A stretch of DNA of 64,000 bases from Streptococcus sanguinis. GTDB taxonomy: Bacteria; Bacillota; Bacilli; Lactobacillales; Streptococcaceae. The stretch's first letter is position 1; the number at the start of each line of letters is the position of its first letter. Positions 55,025 to 63,932 of this stretch are shown here, piece by piece. The stretch spans positions 104,171 through 168,170 of the forward strand of contig NZ_RJMV01000003.1 in NCBI RefSeq assembly GCF_003943735.1, in the 5' to 3' direction. The translations under genes and the position numbers were made by a program. The notes beneath the pieces were generated by a model, which saw only the letters and a list, made by a program, of their open reading frames with translations, did no database searches and was not told where the DNA came from.

Positions 55025-55771
55025 ATGACTTTTAGAGATACATTGACTACAAAAGATAAAATACTAAAGTTAATTGATTTTGAAAAAAGAATAATAAATG
55101 AAAAGCAAAAAGAAATTAATGGTTTAATTAAGGATACGGAGGAAGGAGTTCAAAGATACAAGCTAACAAATGACGAAGTTATTGCAAATATCAAGGGGAC
55201 GATTAATGTATTAACCGAAGAAATACTAGTTGCCACCTATACAGCTGGTTATCCTCTTGAAGATTTTAAGGAGGAATATATTAACTTTGTCAACAGTCTG
55301 CTTCCAGTTTGGCAGAGCAATTCTGGATATGATGAAATGCTTTGGGCTCTTTCCATTGGCATTCTTTTAGATATTGATGAGGCAGCTTTTGATAAGTTGG
55401 TAGATTTGGTCAAAAAGGATGATCCAGAGGACTATTTGATTGATTATCTCATCCAGTCTCGTCATCCAGATTGGAAGATTCGGATAAACTATAATTTTCC
55501 AAGGCCCTACGGCTTTACTCGGAAAATCATTGAAGAAGAGAATGCTGAACAGGCTCTCAAACTTCTCCAAGAATACTTGATAAAAAAATGGTATCAGGGA
55601 AGCAGAGATGAAGGTTGGTATGATTTGCATAAGCGGAATATTGATAATTATTATGGTTATTGGTCCTTTGAGTCAGGTGCCCTCTGCAAGCTCAAGGGCT
55701 TGGATTACAGGAAATTGGAAAGTGTTCAGTATTTCCCTTATGGTTTGGTTGCTGAGGGTGCAGAAGTCTAA
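55025..55771 (+). CDS. PoNi-type immunity protein (DUF1910/DUF1911)
   Basis: A 248-residue soluble protein. The N-terminal helix-rich half (RDTLTTKDKILKLIDFEKR...) matches DUF1910 and the C-terminal half with WYQGSRDEGWYDLHKR and YYGYWSFESGALCKLKGLD matches DUF1911; together they form the PoNi immunity proteins that neutralise PoNe DNase toxins. No PoNe toxin gene is adjacent, so this is an orphan immunity gene. The ribosome binding site is very strong (AGGAGGATAATAA). It sits between two copies of the Ser-tailed membrane-protein family. Confidence 0.8.
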   Translation: MTFRDTLTTKDKILKLIDFEKRIINEKQKEINGLIKDTEEGVQRYKLTNDEVIANIKGTINVLTEEILVATYTAGYPLEDFKEEYINFVNSLLPVWQSNSGYDEMLWALSIGILLDIDEAAFDKLVDLVKKDDPEDYLIDYLIQSRHPDWKIRINYNFPRPYGFTRKIIEEENAEQALKLLQEYLIKKWYQGSRDEGWYDLHKRNIDNYYGYWSFESGALCKLKGLDYRKLESVQYFPYGLVAEGAEV

Positions 55772-55875
55772 AGTATACTAAGAGATAATTAAGTGATAGC
55801 ATTAACGATTTACAGAAATATTGACTATCTCTATTAAAAATTACAAATGAAACTAAAAATAAGGAAGGTTTTAAG

Positions 55876-56484
55876 ATGTCCCAAGAGAAATATTTACAGG
55901 TTAAAAAGGAGTATAGAATTCGTCTTGCTTTAGTGATTTTCCTTTTCATTTTATTTGCCATACTAGATTGTATGCTAATAATTAGTTCTTCCAGATTTAT
56001 CCCGCTTTTGGCAACAGCCATGGCGTCTGTCATACCAGTGAATCATTTTCTGCTTGTTCCTTTTTGGCAACAGAAAAAAGCGATGGAAGAAGAGCATCCT
56101 GAATGGAAAGATCTTAGTACAAAAGGAGTAAAGATTCCTACGGCTGAGGCTAATAAAAGGACATTAGCAGGTATCGGTGCAACTTTAGCTTTGCTTCTCT
56201 CCTTTGCAGTATTCTATAGACCTGTTCAGCAGCAGAAGATTAATTATAAAGAGCTAAATGATGCACTCAAGGCTAATGAGGGAACATCTACCACATCAAC
56301 ATCTTCTATGTCTAATTCGTCAACTGCCATTGAAGAAAGAGCTCAAACGGAAAGCTCCAGTAGTGATAATAGTAACTCTCATTACCATATCCCTGGAGCT
56401 GATGACGAGACGATTAAGAAGGTGGTTGATAAATCCTTACAAGACTTGAGGCAGCAAAATTCTGGAGAACAGCAAGCAGAATAG
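55876..56484 (+). CDS. Membrane protein with Ser-rich tail, family copy 3
   Basis: A 202-residue paralog of 54352: KYLQVKKEYRIRL opening, helices at about 16-36, 42-62 and 95-113, EEHPEWKD motif, serine-rich linker (about 130-165) and C-terminal charged helix. Ribosome binding site AGGAAGG, 6 bases before ATG. Three copies within 2.8 kb indicate expansion by duplication of the island, with the PoNi gene between copies 2 and 3. Confidence 0.7.
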   Translation: MSQEKYLQVKKEYRIRLALVIFLFILFAILDCMLIISSSRFIPLLATAMASVIPVNHFLLVPFWQQKKAMEEEHPEWKDLSTKGVKIPTAEANKRTLAGIGATLALLLSFAVFYRPVQQQKINYKELNDALKANEGTSTTSTSSMSNSSTAIEERAQTESSSSDNSNSHYHIPGADDETIKKVVDKSLQDLRQQNSGEQQAE

Positions 56485-56592
56485 AGAGGGGAGGAAGTTT
56501 TATCTCTTTCTACATTAGTGATATGCTATATCTAATAAAGAGAAAGGTTTCTCAGCAAAGCTATTTTCTAGATGCGAATAAAGAAAATATAC

Positions 56593-56716
56593 ATGGAATT
56601 AAGAGATACATTTTCAAAAAGCTATTCAGGATTCTGAAGAGAGAATTCAAGAAATCGAACAATATGAGCAAAAGGGGATTCAAAAGTTTTCTTTAGTTAA
56701 TAAAATAAGATTTTAA
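56593..56716 (+). pseudogene. Frameshifted relic of a PoNi-type gene
   Basis: Starting at ATG 56593 the frame reads MELRDTFSK and then meets a frameshift at an A tract (56616-56620); in the next frame it continues AIQDSEERIQEIEQYEQKG and ends at 56714-56716. Joined, it resembles the first ~40 residues of DUF1910/PoNi proteins, including the RDT start of the intact gene at 55025. The remaining 200 residues are gone. It was a second immunity gene of this island. Confidence 0.7.
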
Positions 56717-56718
56717 TT

Positions 56719-56973
56719 ATGAAAAATAAATACATGAAATATATAGATAAATTACAAGATTTAATTGACTTAGAATATCCGAGTCAGAAATTATATCCTG
56801 GAATCATACAGGATATCTACAACTTAACTGAACATATAGAACTAGAAGAAAATATCGATCAAATTAGTTTTTTTAGTTTAGCGAGACGATTTGTAGATGA
56901 AACAATGGATCATAAAAGTGAGATTTTAGTAGTCTTAAAACAATTGGAGAAAGAGTTAAAAAAAGAAAAATGA
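56719..56973 (+). CDS. Hypothetical 84-residue protein
   Basis: A small charged protein, probably helical (YIDKLQDLIDLEYPSQK, ending EKELKKEK). No ribosome binding site is visible before the ATG at 56719, which starts two bases after the relic ends. Could be a small immunity protein or a relic. The following 100 bases contain another degenerate stretch (frame reading ESKLPDDYVSPLK then stop, about 57000-57042) that looks like the end of a lost gene. Confidence 0.45.
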   Translation: MKNKYMKYIDKLQDLIDLEYPSQKLYPGIIQDIYNLTEHIELEENIDQISFFSLARRFVDETMDHKSEILVVLKQLEKELKKEK

Positions 56974-57076
56974 CGGATAATATATTAATTGATTTGATAA
57001 TGAATCTAAACTTCCAGATGATTATGTATCACCACTTAAGTAGAAAATGCCTGTCATGTGTTGAATACGTGGAGGG

Positions 57077-57510
57077 ATGATGGATAAATTATACATAGTG
57101 GTTGATGGAATTGAACATCAATACTTTGATTGTGATAGTACAGGATATTATTTGATTTCCTATGATCCTTTATCAGAGAATAATGGTTATAAATTATTTG
57201 ATTCAGAGTTGAAACAATATAGAAAATACTTGACAGAAAAACAGGTTGAAAAAAATATAAAATTATAGATCATATTTGGTTTAATGAACAAAAATGGGAT
57301 ATTTTTCAACGAAGTGATGATAATTTAGATAAACCTAATTCATGGGTAACGATTGTTTCTGACGATATAGAATTTTTAAATAGAAATGGACTATGGAAGA
57401 AGGATAATTTAGTTGAAAGTAGGTATGGACATTTGTATTACTGTTCTTTACCAATCGAGGCAGAAAAGTTTTCTCTAATTCGAACTAGAAAAATCTCCCT
57501 ACATTGTTAA
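57077..57510 (+). pseudogene. Frameshifted immunity-type gene
   Basis: A first frame of 63 codons (57077-57268, start MMDKLYIVVDG, GGAGGG before it) ends just after a run of seven A (57249-57255). In the frame one base back, coding continues without stop through DHIWFNEQKWDIFQRSDDN and PNSWVTIVSDDIEFLNRNG to a stop at 57508-57510. One extra A would give a single protein of about 144 residues. The reading may be a true mutation, slippage at the A tract or a sequencing error. Family not recognised; the layout resembles small soluble immunity proteins. Confidence 0.55.
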
Positions 57511-57637
57511 GATAGTAAGAAAGTAGTTTATGATGGAATCAGTTATTTTTACAATTACAAAAATTTAACACTATTGTTCAACAAATAGACCGAGTAATTA
57601 TCTAGAATTGGGTTGAATAAATCAATGGAGTAAATAA

Positions 57638-58525
57638 ATGCAGACATATAAATTGAAAAATAAAGAAAATTATCAAAATTTTGTAAAAGACTATCGTGAA
57701 ATAATGAAAGAAGGAAAAGAAGCTGAAGTTTTTCTAGGGACGGAAGCTAGGTATCGTTTTCGACAACGAGATTCTTATGAGCTTGATAGTACAGATATTG
57801 GAGTATTGATGGAGTATTGCTTGTACCCTCTGTATGTGGAAGGTGATGAGGATATAGCAAAAAGAACTTTTGAAATCTTGAAAGATTTTAGCTTATCGGT
57901 TGACCTAGTCAAATTAGATAAGGTAACTGATTATATTTCTATGCAAGGCAGTCGTTTAAGAAGATATACAAGCCTTCCCTTTGTTATTGAAACAGATGAG
58001 TTAGTAAGAAATATTATAGAAAGTATTTCAAAATTATCAGATGAGCAGAAACGTACGTATACTTATGAAAGACTCTGTAATGTATTAGACCATAGTTCGT
58101 TATACAGACAGTGTGATGAAGAAAGGGTAGAGAAGATTCTCAAGGAATTCAAGGAAAAATACTACAATCCACCAAAGGTAGTAGGTTCCATTAAAACAGT
58201 TGAGAAAATTGAACTAGATGTTACAAGTATAGATGCGATGGGTATTTCAGATGACCATCTAGAGTTGTTGTTGATTGATGAAAACAAATGGATAGAAGCT
58301 TTGGAGGAGGAGCATTTGTTGAAACTTCAAGAAAAACTCAATAACTATATCTACTTCCTCGAAAGCAAGCAGTATGTAGCACGATATGGCGATATCTTTG
58401 ATAAAAAGGTCATTCATATCACCTTCCAGTATTCTCCATCTGATAATGGACTGGCTTTGCTGGCAGCTGTTCAAAAGACATTGCAGAATACAGATATGAG
58501 TTTGAAGATAGAATTGCCAGAGTGA
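57638..58525 (+). CDS. DUF6572-containing protein
   Basis: A 295-residue soluble protein. The N-terminal about 180 residues are helical and unrecognised. The C-terminal part (about 200-295) with IDAMGISDDHLELLLIDEN, EEHLLKLQEKLNNYIYFLE and a VIHITFQYSPS ending resembles DUF6572, a domain that recurs among polymorphic-toxin immunity genes. Preceded by GGAGTAAATAA. It is the last gene of the AT-rich island. Confidence 0.65.
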   Translation: MQTYKLKNKENYQNFVKDYREIMKEGKEAEVFLGTEARYRFRQRDSYELDSTDIGVLMEYCLYPLYVEGDEDIAKRTFEILKDFSLSVDLVKLDKVTDYISMQGSRLRRYTSLPFVIETDELVRNIIESISKLSDEQKRTYTYERLCNVLDHSSLYRQCDEERVEKILKEFKEKYYNPPKVVGSIKTVEKIELDVTSIDAMGISDDHLELLLIDENKWIEALEEEHLLKLQEKLNNYIYFLESKQYVARYGDIFDKKVIHITFQYSPSDNGLALLAAVQKTLQNTDMSLKIELPE

Positions 58526-58529
58526 GAAA

Positions 58530-58571
58530 AAACCACAGAAATCCTTTGTGAACTTCTGTGGTTTCGTTTTT
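58530..58571. terminator. Bidirectional terminator, island and pepT
   Basis: An 11-bp stem AAACCACAGAA (58530-58540) with TTCTGTGGTTT (58554-58564). T-rich on both sides, so it can end the island (+) and pepT (-), which converge here. Confidence 0.8.
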
Positions 58572-59793
58572 AATCTTGATAGGAAACAATGCCGATGATG
58601 GTATCAACAGCGCGTTCCATGGTTTCTAGGCTGACATATTCAAAGCGACCATGCATGTTTTCGCCGCCGGCAAAGAGGTTGGGGGTCGGGATGCCCATAA
58701 AGGAAATTTTAGAGCCATCAGTTCCGCCACGGATAGGCTCGATAATAGGCTGGATGTCCAGACTTTCCATAACTGCTTTGGCGATATTAATAGGTGTCAT
58801 GTCCTTCTCAATGACCTGTTTCATATTGTAATACTGGTCTTTGAGGGTCAAGATAACACGCTCACTGTCCAGCTCTTGGTTCATCTTATCAGCGATAGCC
58901 TGCATAGCAGCTTTGCGATTTTCAAAAGCCTCTGTCTCAAAGTCGCGGACAATATAGCTAGCCTGGGCTTCTTCGACTGTACCGGTCAGGTTCATCAGGT
59001 GGTAGAAGCCTTGGTAGCCCTCGGTCTTCTCTGGCCGGTCGGCTTCTGGCAGCTGATTGTGGAAGTCAATAGCCAGCTGGAGAGCATTGACCATCTGGTC
59101 TTTAGCAGTTCCCGGATGGACATTGCGGCCTTGGAAGGTCAGCTCTGCTCCAGCGGCGCTAAAGGTTTCGTACTGGAGTTCTCCTAGAGGTCCGCCATCC
59201 ACTGTGTAGGCAAAGTCCACATCGAAGTTTTCAGCGTCAAACTTATCAGCTCCGATACCGATTTCTTCATCTGGTCCAAAGCCAACTCGGATTTCTCCGT
59301 GCTTGATTTCTGGATGGGTAGACAGGTATTCGATAGCAGTCATGATTTCAGCAATACCTGACTTGTCGTCTGCTCCCAAAAGGGTTGTTCCGTCAGTCGT
59401 AATCAGGGTTTGGCCCTTGTATTTATGGAGACTGGCAAAGTCCGCAGGATCTAAGTTAAAGCCAGATTGTCCCAGCGGAATCACACCGCCGTCATAATTC
59501 TCAACGACCTGCGGCTGGATGTTTTCCGCGTTGAAGTCTGCCGTATCCATGTGGGAAATAAAACCAATATTGCGGGTAAAGCTAGGGTCGTTGGCTGGCA
59601 GAGTTCCAATCGCAAATCCGTTGGGTAGGTAATAAACATTTTCCAAACCGACCCGCTTCATTTCAGGGATGAGGACCTTGTTGGCAAAGTCCACCTGACT
59701 CTGAGTGCTGGGTGTAGTAGCAGATGTCTCGTCTGAGCGCGTGTTGACCTTGACATAAGTCAGGAAACGCTCTAAAAGATTAGGATATTTCAT
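58570..59793 (-). CDS. pepT: Peptidase T
   Basis: A 407-residue zinc tripeptidase of the M20 family that frees the N-terminal residue from tripeptides in the cytoplasm. The metal-site motif is [11 protein letters not shown] (about 76-86), the second GADDKSG (about 139-145), the catalytic Glu pair [12 protein letters not shown] (about 172-183), and the dimerisation-domain His is in [14 protein letters not shown]. Start ATG 59793 follows AAAAAAGGAGCATTT; extensions toward 59883 have no binding site. Divergent from the SDR operon. Confidence 0.94.
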   Translation of the reverse strand: MKYPNLLERFLTYVKVNTRSDETSATTPSTQSQVDFANKVLIPEMKRVGLENVYYLPNGFAIGTLPANDPSFTRNIGFISHMDTADFNAENIQPQVVENYDGGVIPLGQSGFNLDPADFASLHKYKGQTLITTDGTTLLGADDKSGIAEIMTAIEYLSTHPEIKHGEIRVGFGPDEEIGIGADKFDAENFDVDFAYTVDGGPLGELQYETFSAAGAELTFQGRNVHPGTAKDQMVNALQLAIDFHNQLPEADRPEKTEGYQGFYHLMNLTGTVEEAQASYIVRDFETEAFENRKAAMQAIADKMNQELDSERVILTLKDQYYNMKQVIEKDMTPINIAKAVMESLDIQPIIEPIRGGTDGSKISFMGIPTPNLFAGGENMHGRFEYVSLETMERAVDTIIGIVSYQD

Positions 59794-59917
59794 AAATGCT
59801 CCTTTTTTCATTTCATTTAAGTCTATTTTAGCATATTCAGGGGAGAGTGAGAAATGTTTTTCGTTTCTTGAAGGCAAAGGCAAAATCTATCAATTAGTTT
59901 TATATCTTGTCAAAATC

Positions 59918-59926
59918 TGGTAAACT
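59918..59926 (+). promoter_or_regulatory. Extended -10 box abutting the SDR start
   Basis: TGGTAAACT, with -10 TAAACT at 59921-59926. The expected start of transcription is at about 59933, the A of the first possible ATG, which has no Shine-Dalgarno sequence. This suggests a leaderless mRNA for the four-gene operon. Confidence 0.4.
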
Positions 59927-59932
59927 ATATCT

Positions 59933-60703
59933 ATGCAAATGGAAAAAACAATCAGCAAAGCTGTGATTTTGGGTGCTTCGGGAGGTATAGGTCGTCAGCT
60001 GGCTAAAGAACTGGCTCAAAGGATAGACCAGCTAGTCTTGGTTGGCAGAGATGAAGTTAAACTCACCCAGTTGCAAGAGGACTTGTCTGGAGTCAAGGCC
60101 AAGCTTACCTACAGAGTATTGGATTTGCTGGATGCAGCTGCAGTAGATGATTTTGCTCAGCAGCTAGAGGCAGATCTATTGATTAATTGCTGCGGTCTGG
60201 CTAATTTTGGTCCAGCGCTATCTCTTTCGGAAGCAGATGAAAATGCCCTCTGGCAGGTTAATTACCAAGCGCCTATTCGGCTGTTCAAGCAAGTTGCGGA
60301 GCGCAATCGAAAGATAAGACTTGTCCAACTTTCCTCTCTGGCAGCCCTTTGTCCCCATCCTTATTTGGCAGCTTACAGCTCCAGTAAGGCCGCTTTGCAG
60401 ACCTACTGTCTAGCCTTGCAAGAAGAGCTGCGCCTCAAAGGCTCTGAAATGACAGTTTGTCTTTATATTTTAGGACCGGTTTGGACTGCTATCTTTCCTC
60501 CAGAGCTGCAGGATGCTTTGGGTGGTGGTCAATTACAGATGAGCCCAGAGATAGCGGCACGACGCATCATCGGACTGCTCCAGCAAGGCCGTTCCTATGC
60601 TATAGTGGGCAAGAGATATCGACTACTGGCTTGGCTCATGAAGCTACTTCCGCAAAGATGGATTATCCGTTTGATTGGCGCATATCTACGAAAGGGGCTT
60701 TGA
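59933..60703 (+). CDS. Short-chain dehydrogenase/reductase
   Basis: A 256-residue SDR. The cofactor motif GASGGIGRQLA (about 14-24) and the following acidic/Arg pattern VGRDE suggest NADP(H). The NNAG-type motif appears as NCCGLANFG. The catalytic Ser and YxxxK are in LSSLAALCPHPYLAA and YSSSKAAL (Y about 149, K about 153). Two starts, ATG 59933 and 59939, are possible and neither has a binding site. First gene of a unit with a GT2 glycosyltransferase, a hydrolase-like gene and a GT1 glycosyltransferase. The reductase may prepare the lipid or keto acceptor that they glycosylate. Confidence 0.82.
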   Translation: MQMEKTISKAVILGASGGIGRQLAKELAQRIDQLVLVGRDEVKLTQLQEDLSGVKAKLTYRVLDLLDAAAVDDFAQQLEADLLINCCGLANFGPALSLSEADENALWQVNYQAPIRLFKQVAERNRKIRLVQLSSLAALCPHPYLAAYSSSKAALQTYCLALQEELRLKGSEMTVCLYILGPVWTAIFPPELQDALGGGQLQMSPEIAARRIIGLLQQGRSYAIVGKRYRLLAWLMKLLPQRWIIRLIGAYLRKGL

Positions 60704-60705
60704 AC

Positions 60706-61848
60706 ATGAAACTTATTTTTTTCCTGCTGACATCTGCTTACCTGCTTCTCTTTATCTTGCGTTGGCTCTTGTCTTTGGCTTATTTGAAAAAAGGGCAGAG
60801 CTCTTCATCAGACTTTCAAGAGGAGCTTTATACGGTGGTTCAGCCCATCCTATCTGGTGATCCTCGTTTGGAAAATGATTTATTAGCCAATCTCCAACAG
60901 ACTGAAGCAGTTGAGTTTTACTGGCTGATTGATCAGTCTGACCCAGAGGCGCAGCGAGTGGCTGACAAGATTTGTCAAAATCCTTCTTATGCCCAGCGCA
61001 TTCGCATTTTTCTCATGGAGGATGTCCCCCAGGGGATTAATCCTAAGAGTTATAAGATTGAGCAGATTATAGATGAGCTGACTCGACCTTATTTGATTGT
61101 TCTCGACGACGACAGCGTCATTGATTTTTCAAAAATGGGAGAATTGACAGCTCATCTAGGTGAGAATGTTATTTTGACCGGTATTCCCTATAATCAGGAG
61201 CGAAGTAATTTCTGGTCCAAGCTAGTGGCAGCTTTTGTCAATGGAAATTCTTTCATTACCTATTTTACCATGGCAGAAGTCAAAGCAAATCACTCGATTA
61301 ATGGAATGTTCTACATCCTACCACTTGAACTGGCTAGGGAGCAGAAGCTCTTCAGCGCTATAAAATACTACCTATGTGATGATTTGGCTGTAGCGGATTT
61401 TTTACGCAGCAAGGGAGTGGAGATTATCCAGACGCGGGTGACTTGTAATGTTCGGACTACGATCAAGGATGCCAAGCAATATCTGCTGCAAATGAAGCGA
61501 TGGCTGCTTTTTAGCTCTATCTATCTGAAAGAGCACTTGGACTGGAAGGTTATTATTTTAATTGCTCTGCCTAGTTTCCTGCCCCTTCCTGCCTTGCTCA
61601 TTAGTTTCTTTCTTGGCTGGCCTTTTGTGCTGCTGGCTTTGATTTTGCTCTTGGTCAAGGCGGTTTGGATGCTGGCTTATCGTCGTCACATTCTATCCGG
61701 TCGGCCGCATCCTGATGAGGTGTTCTACGAAGTCCTGAATGATTTACTCTTGCCTTGGCTTTTCCTCTATGTCTTGCTCAGTCCGCGGGTGATTAACTGG
61801 CGGGGAAGGAAGATTCGAGTGACGGATGGGAAAATCCGTTATGAGTAA
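60706..61848 (+). CDS. Membrane GT2/GT21-type glycosyltransferase
   Basis: A 380-residue processive-looking glycosyltransferase. One N-terminal membrane helix (about 2-24), then the catalytic domain with the metal-binding VLDDDSVID (about 130-138), CDDLAVAD (about 224-231) and the acceptor motif QMKRW (QxxRW, about 264-268). Two or three membrane helices follow (about 282-325, 345-365). The layout matches the ceramide-glucosyltransferase/HpnI-like GT21 group, which add sugar to lipids on the cytoplasmic face. Start ATG 60706, two bases after the SDR stop, after AAAGGGGCTTTGAA. Confidence 0.8.
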   Translation: MKLIFFLLTSAYLLLFILRWLLSLAYLKKGQSSSSDFQEELYTVVQPILSGDPRLENDLLANLQQTEAVEFYWLIDQSDPEAQRVADKICQNPSYAQRIRIFLMEDVPQGINPKSYKIEQIIDELTRPYLIVLDDDSVIDFSKMGELTAHLGENVILTGIPYNQERSNFWSKLVAAFVNGNSFITYFTMAEVKANHSINGMFYILPLELAREQKLFSAIKYYLCDDLAVADFLRSKGVEIIQTRVTCNVRTTIKDAKQYLLQMKRWLLFSSIYLKEHLDWKVIILIALPSFLPLPALLISFFLGWPFVLLALILLLVKAVWMLAYRRHILSGRPHPDEVFYEVLNDLLLPWLFLYVLLSPRVINWRGRKIRVTDGKIRYE

Positions 61849-62488
61849 GATGAAGCAGTACTTGGATAAGTTGGATGCTCTGTCGCTAGATCAAACCATG
61901 TTGAAATCTAGCAAGGTCTTGCTTTTTCTCAGTGGCAGCAGTCATTTGGAGAGTGCTAGTCTGACCGCAGGACAGCTTGAGTTTCTTGAGCAGATTTGTC
62001 CACCGGGTTTCTCAGTGGTGGCTAGTAATTTTCCGTTTAATCAGAGATTTGAGCACGGGAGACAATCCCAAGTTTCCTTGCTGAATGCTTCCATTTCCAA
62101 TATCCGTTACTATTGGCATACTCTCTACAATTCTCGCTTTCAGGAGGCTTTGCAGCGGCATTTGTCTCCTTTACTGGATGCTGAGGAGGCTGTCATTATC
62201 TGCAAAAGCTCTGGGCTCAATATGCTGACCCAGTGGTTGGAAGGCTTGGGTGAGGAAAATCTGCCGATCAGACTGAGAGTGATTGCGCTGGGGCCTGTTT
62301 CACGGAGACTCCTAAATCGCAAGGATATTGACTCGCTGGTCATCAAAGGCAGGAAGGATATTTACAGTAGATTTCTAGATGGCCATCCAGCTGATGTGGT
62401 GGTGGATAGCAACCATTTTGATTATGAATACAGGGAAGATGTGAAAGGATTAGTTTATGACTGGATTAGAAAAAGTGATAAAGATTGA
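61841..62488 (+). CDS. Alpha/beta-hydrolase-like protein
   Basis: A 215-residue soluble protein. VLLFLSGSSHLESAS is a likely beta-strand/oxyanion loop, IICKSSGLNMLTQWL (about 122-136) could be a nucleophile elbow (S within K-S-S-G), and VVVDSNHFDYEYRED near the C-terminus could hold the catalytic His. The canonical G-x-S-x-G is not exact, so the fold assignment is tentative. The start at 61841 overlaps the upstream stop by 8 bases; an ATG at 61826 is the alternative. In the operon it could cut or load an acyl group. Confidence 0.55.
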   Translation: MSKMKQYLDKLDALSLDQTMLKSSKVLLFLSGSSHLESASLTAGQLEFLEQICPPGFSVVASNFPFNQRFEHGRQSQVSLLNASISNIRYYWHTLYNSRFQEALQRHLSPLLDAEEAVIICKSSGLNMLTQWLEGLGEENLPIRLRVIALGPVSRRLLNRKDIDSLVIKGRKDIYSRFLDGHPADVVVDSNHFDYEYREDVKGLVYDWIRKSDKD

Positions 62489-63740
62489 TGTGATTAGTGT
62501 GCCATTTAGTGGGCATTTGCTGCCTACTTTGACCTTAGTCAAGCCTCTGCTGACGGATCCGCGTTTTCGGATTCGGGTCATCACTGGCTGCCAAAAGAAA
62601 GAGTTAGTAGAGGAAATCGATTTTGACTGTCTAGCCCTCTTTCCAGAAAGACCGACCGTGATGGAAGACATCGCCAATACTCCGCAGCAAAGCAATCTTC
62701 TGATTGCCTATCAGCAGTTTCGGGCCAATTCCAGACTCATTCCCGAAGTTATAGATGAATTAAATCAAATTTGGAAAGAGGGTGGTAAACCAGATTTGGT
62801 CATAGCGGATTTTGTTGCTTCACCAGCAGGCTTGATTTCTGATCGCTTTGGTATCCCATGGATAACCACGATTCCGAGTCCGGTTGCTATTGAGTGCCGG
62901 ACGACAACTCCGACCTATTTAGGGGGCTGGAAACCTCATCAGGGTGTCTTGTACAAATTCAGAGATGCTTTAGGCAGGCAAGTTATTCGCTGTGGAAAGA
63001 AAATGGCCTTTGCTTTAGTTCGGAAGAGTTTGGGAGACTATCAAGATTTTAAACTCTATAGGGAAGACGGCACAGAAGCTATTTACTCGCCTTACTCTAT
63101 CTTGGCTTTGGGTATGAAAGAGCTGGAGTTTCGAGATGATTTTCCCAAGCACCTTCGCTGGGTTGGCTACAAATGCCTGTCCTTTGATCGCCTGCCTGCA
63201 GATCATGAGTCTTATTTTGAGACCGATAAGAAGCGGGTTTTAGTGACTTGCGGAACGCATTTAAAATGGGAGAAGGAGCGCATGGTGGAGCGGGCGAAAA
63301 AGCTGAGTCAGCTCTACCCAGATTACCTCTTTTACGTCACCTTGGGAGAAGCTAGTGGCTTGGAGAATCCTCCGCACAGACTGGCGGAAAACCTGCTGCT
63401 CTTTGACTATCTTCCTTATACAGATATCTTGGACAAGATAGATTTTGCCATTCACCACGCAGGAACGGGTATCATGATGGCCTGTATTGAGCAGGAGATT
63501 CCCAGTCTCATTTTGCCGCAGGATTATGACCAGTTTGACAATGCCGTTCGTGCTGAGCTAGCTCAGGTGGGGCTGGTTTCTCGCAGAAAGACCGATGCAG
63601 AAGTGCTGCGCCTTTTTAAGGAATTGACAAATCGCACGGACTGGTCTCGGTTGAAAACTCTTGCCCAGCAAAGTAAAGAATATCAGCCTACAGAGATTCT
63701 CTATCAGGAGCTGGGGCGCCTGCTCAAGGTTGATTTATAA
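62457..63740 (+). CDS. GT1-family (UGT/MGT-like) glycosyltransferase
   Basis: A 427-residue GT-B enzyme. N-terminal Rossmann half opens VISVPFSGHLLPTLTLVKPL, the acceptor-side motif with the catalytic His in SGHLLP (about 19-24). The C-terminal half has IHHAGTGIMMACIEQE (sugar-nucleotide loop, about 336-351) and PSLILPQDYDQFDNAVR with the DQ-NA signature. These transfer a sugar from a UDP- or similar donor to hydrophobic small molecules or lipids. The start overlaps the preceding gene by 32 bases, with AAAGGA upstream. Two glycosyltransferases of different folds suggest a two-sugar product. Confidence 0.87.
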   Translation: MTGLEKVIKIDVISVPFSGHLLPTLTLVKPLLTDPRFRIRVITGCQKKELVEEIDFDCLALFPERPTVMEDIANTPQQSNLLIAYQQFRANSRLIPEVIDELNQIWKEGGKPDLVIADFVASPAGLISDRFGIPWITTIPSPVAIECRTTTPTYLGGWKPHQGVLYKFRDALGRQVIRCGKKMAFALVRKSLGDYQDFKLYREDGTEAIYSPYSILALGMKELEFRDDFPKHLRWVGYKCLSFDRLPADHESYFETDKKRVLVTCGTHLKWEKERMVERAKKLSQLYPDYLFYVTLGEASGLENPPHRLAENLLLFDYLPYTDILDKIDFAIHHAGTGIMMACIEQEIPSLILPQDYDQFDNAVRAELAQVGLVSRRKTDAEVLRLFKELTNRTDWSRLKTLAQQSKEYQPTEILYQELGRLLKVDL

Positions 63741-63805
63741 CTGGAACACTCAACAAACCATTAAAGCATGTCTCCAACATTAAAATATCTGAATTATTAA
63801 ATTTC

Positions 63806-63833
63806 CCTATTCTTTTTAAGGAATAGGTTTTTT
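63806..63833 (+). terminator. Intrinsic terminator of the glycosyltransferase operon
   Basis: Stem CCTATTC (63806-63812) with GAATAGG (63821-63827), 8-base loop, six T. Confidence 0.75.
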
Positions 63834-63857
63834 GGTCTATTCAAGTCTTTTTTAAGA

Positions 63858-63866
63858 TGTTAAAAT
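63858..63866 (+). promoter_or_regulatory. Extended -10 promoter of the ferrochelatase-like gene
   Basis: TGTTAAAAT (-10 TAAAAT at 63861-63866), about 67 bases before the coding start. Confidence 0.5.
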
Positions 63867-63932
63867 GAAAGTGATTACAAGAAAGTCATTGGAAAGTCAA
63901 CTTGGCTTTCTCGGAGTGACTGAAGAGGAAAG

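Noticed and set aside
60457..60705. N-terminal extension of the GT2 glycosyltransferase
   Set aside because: It overlaps the SDR gene in another frame and lacks a ribosome binding site; the natural N-terminal membrane helix begins at 60706.
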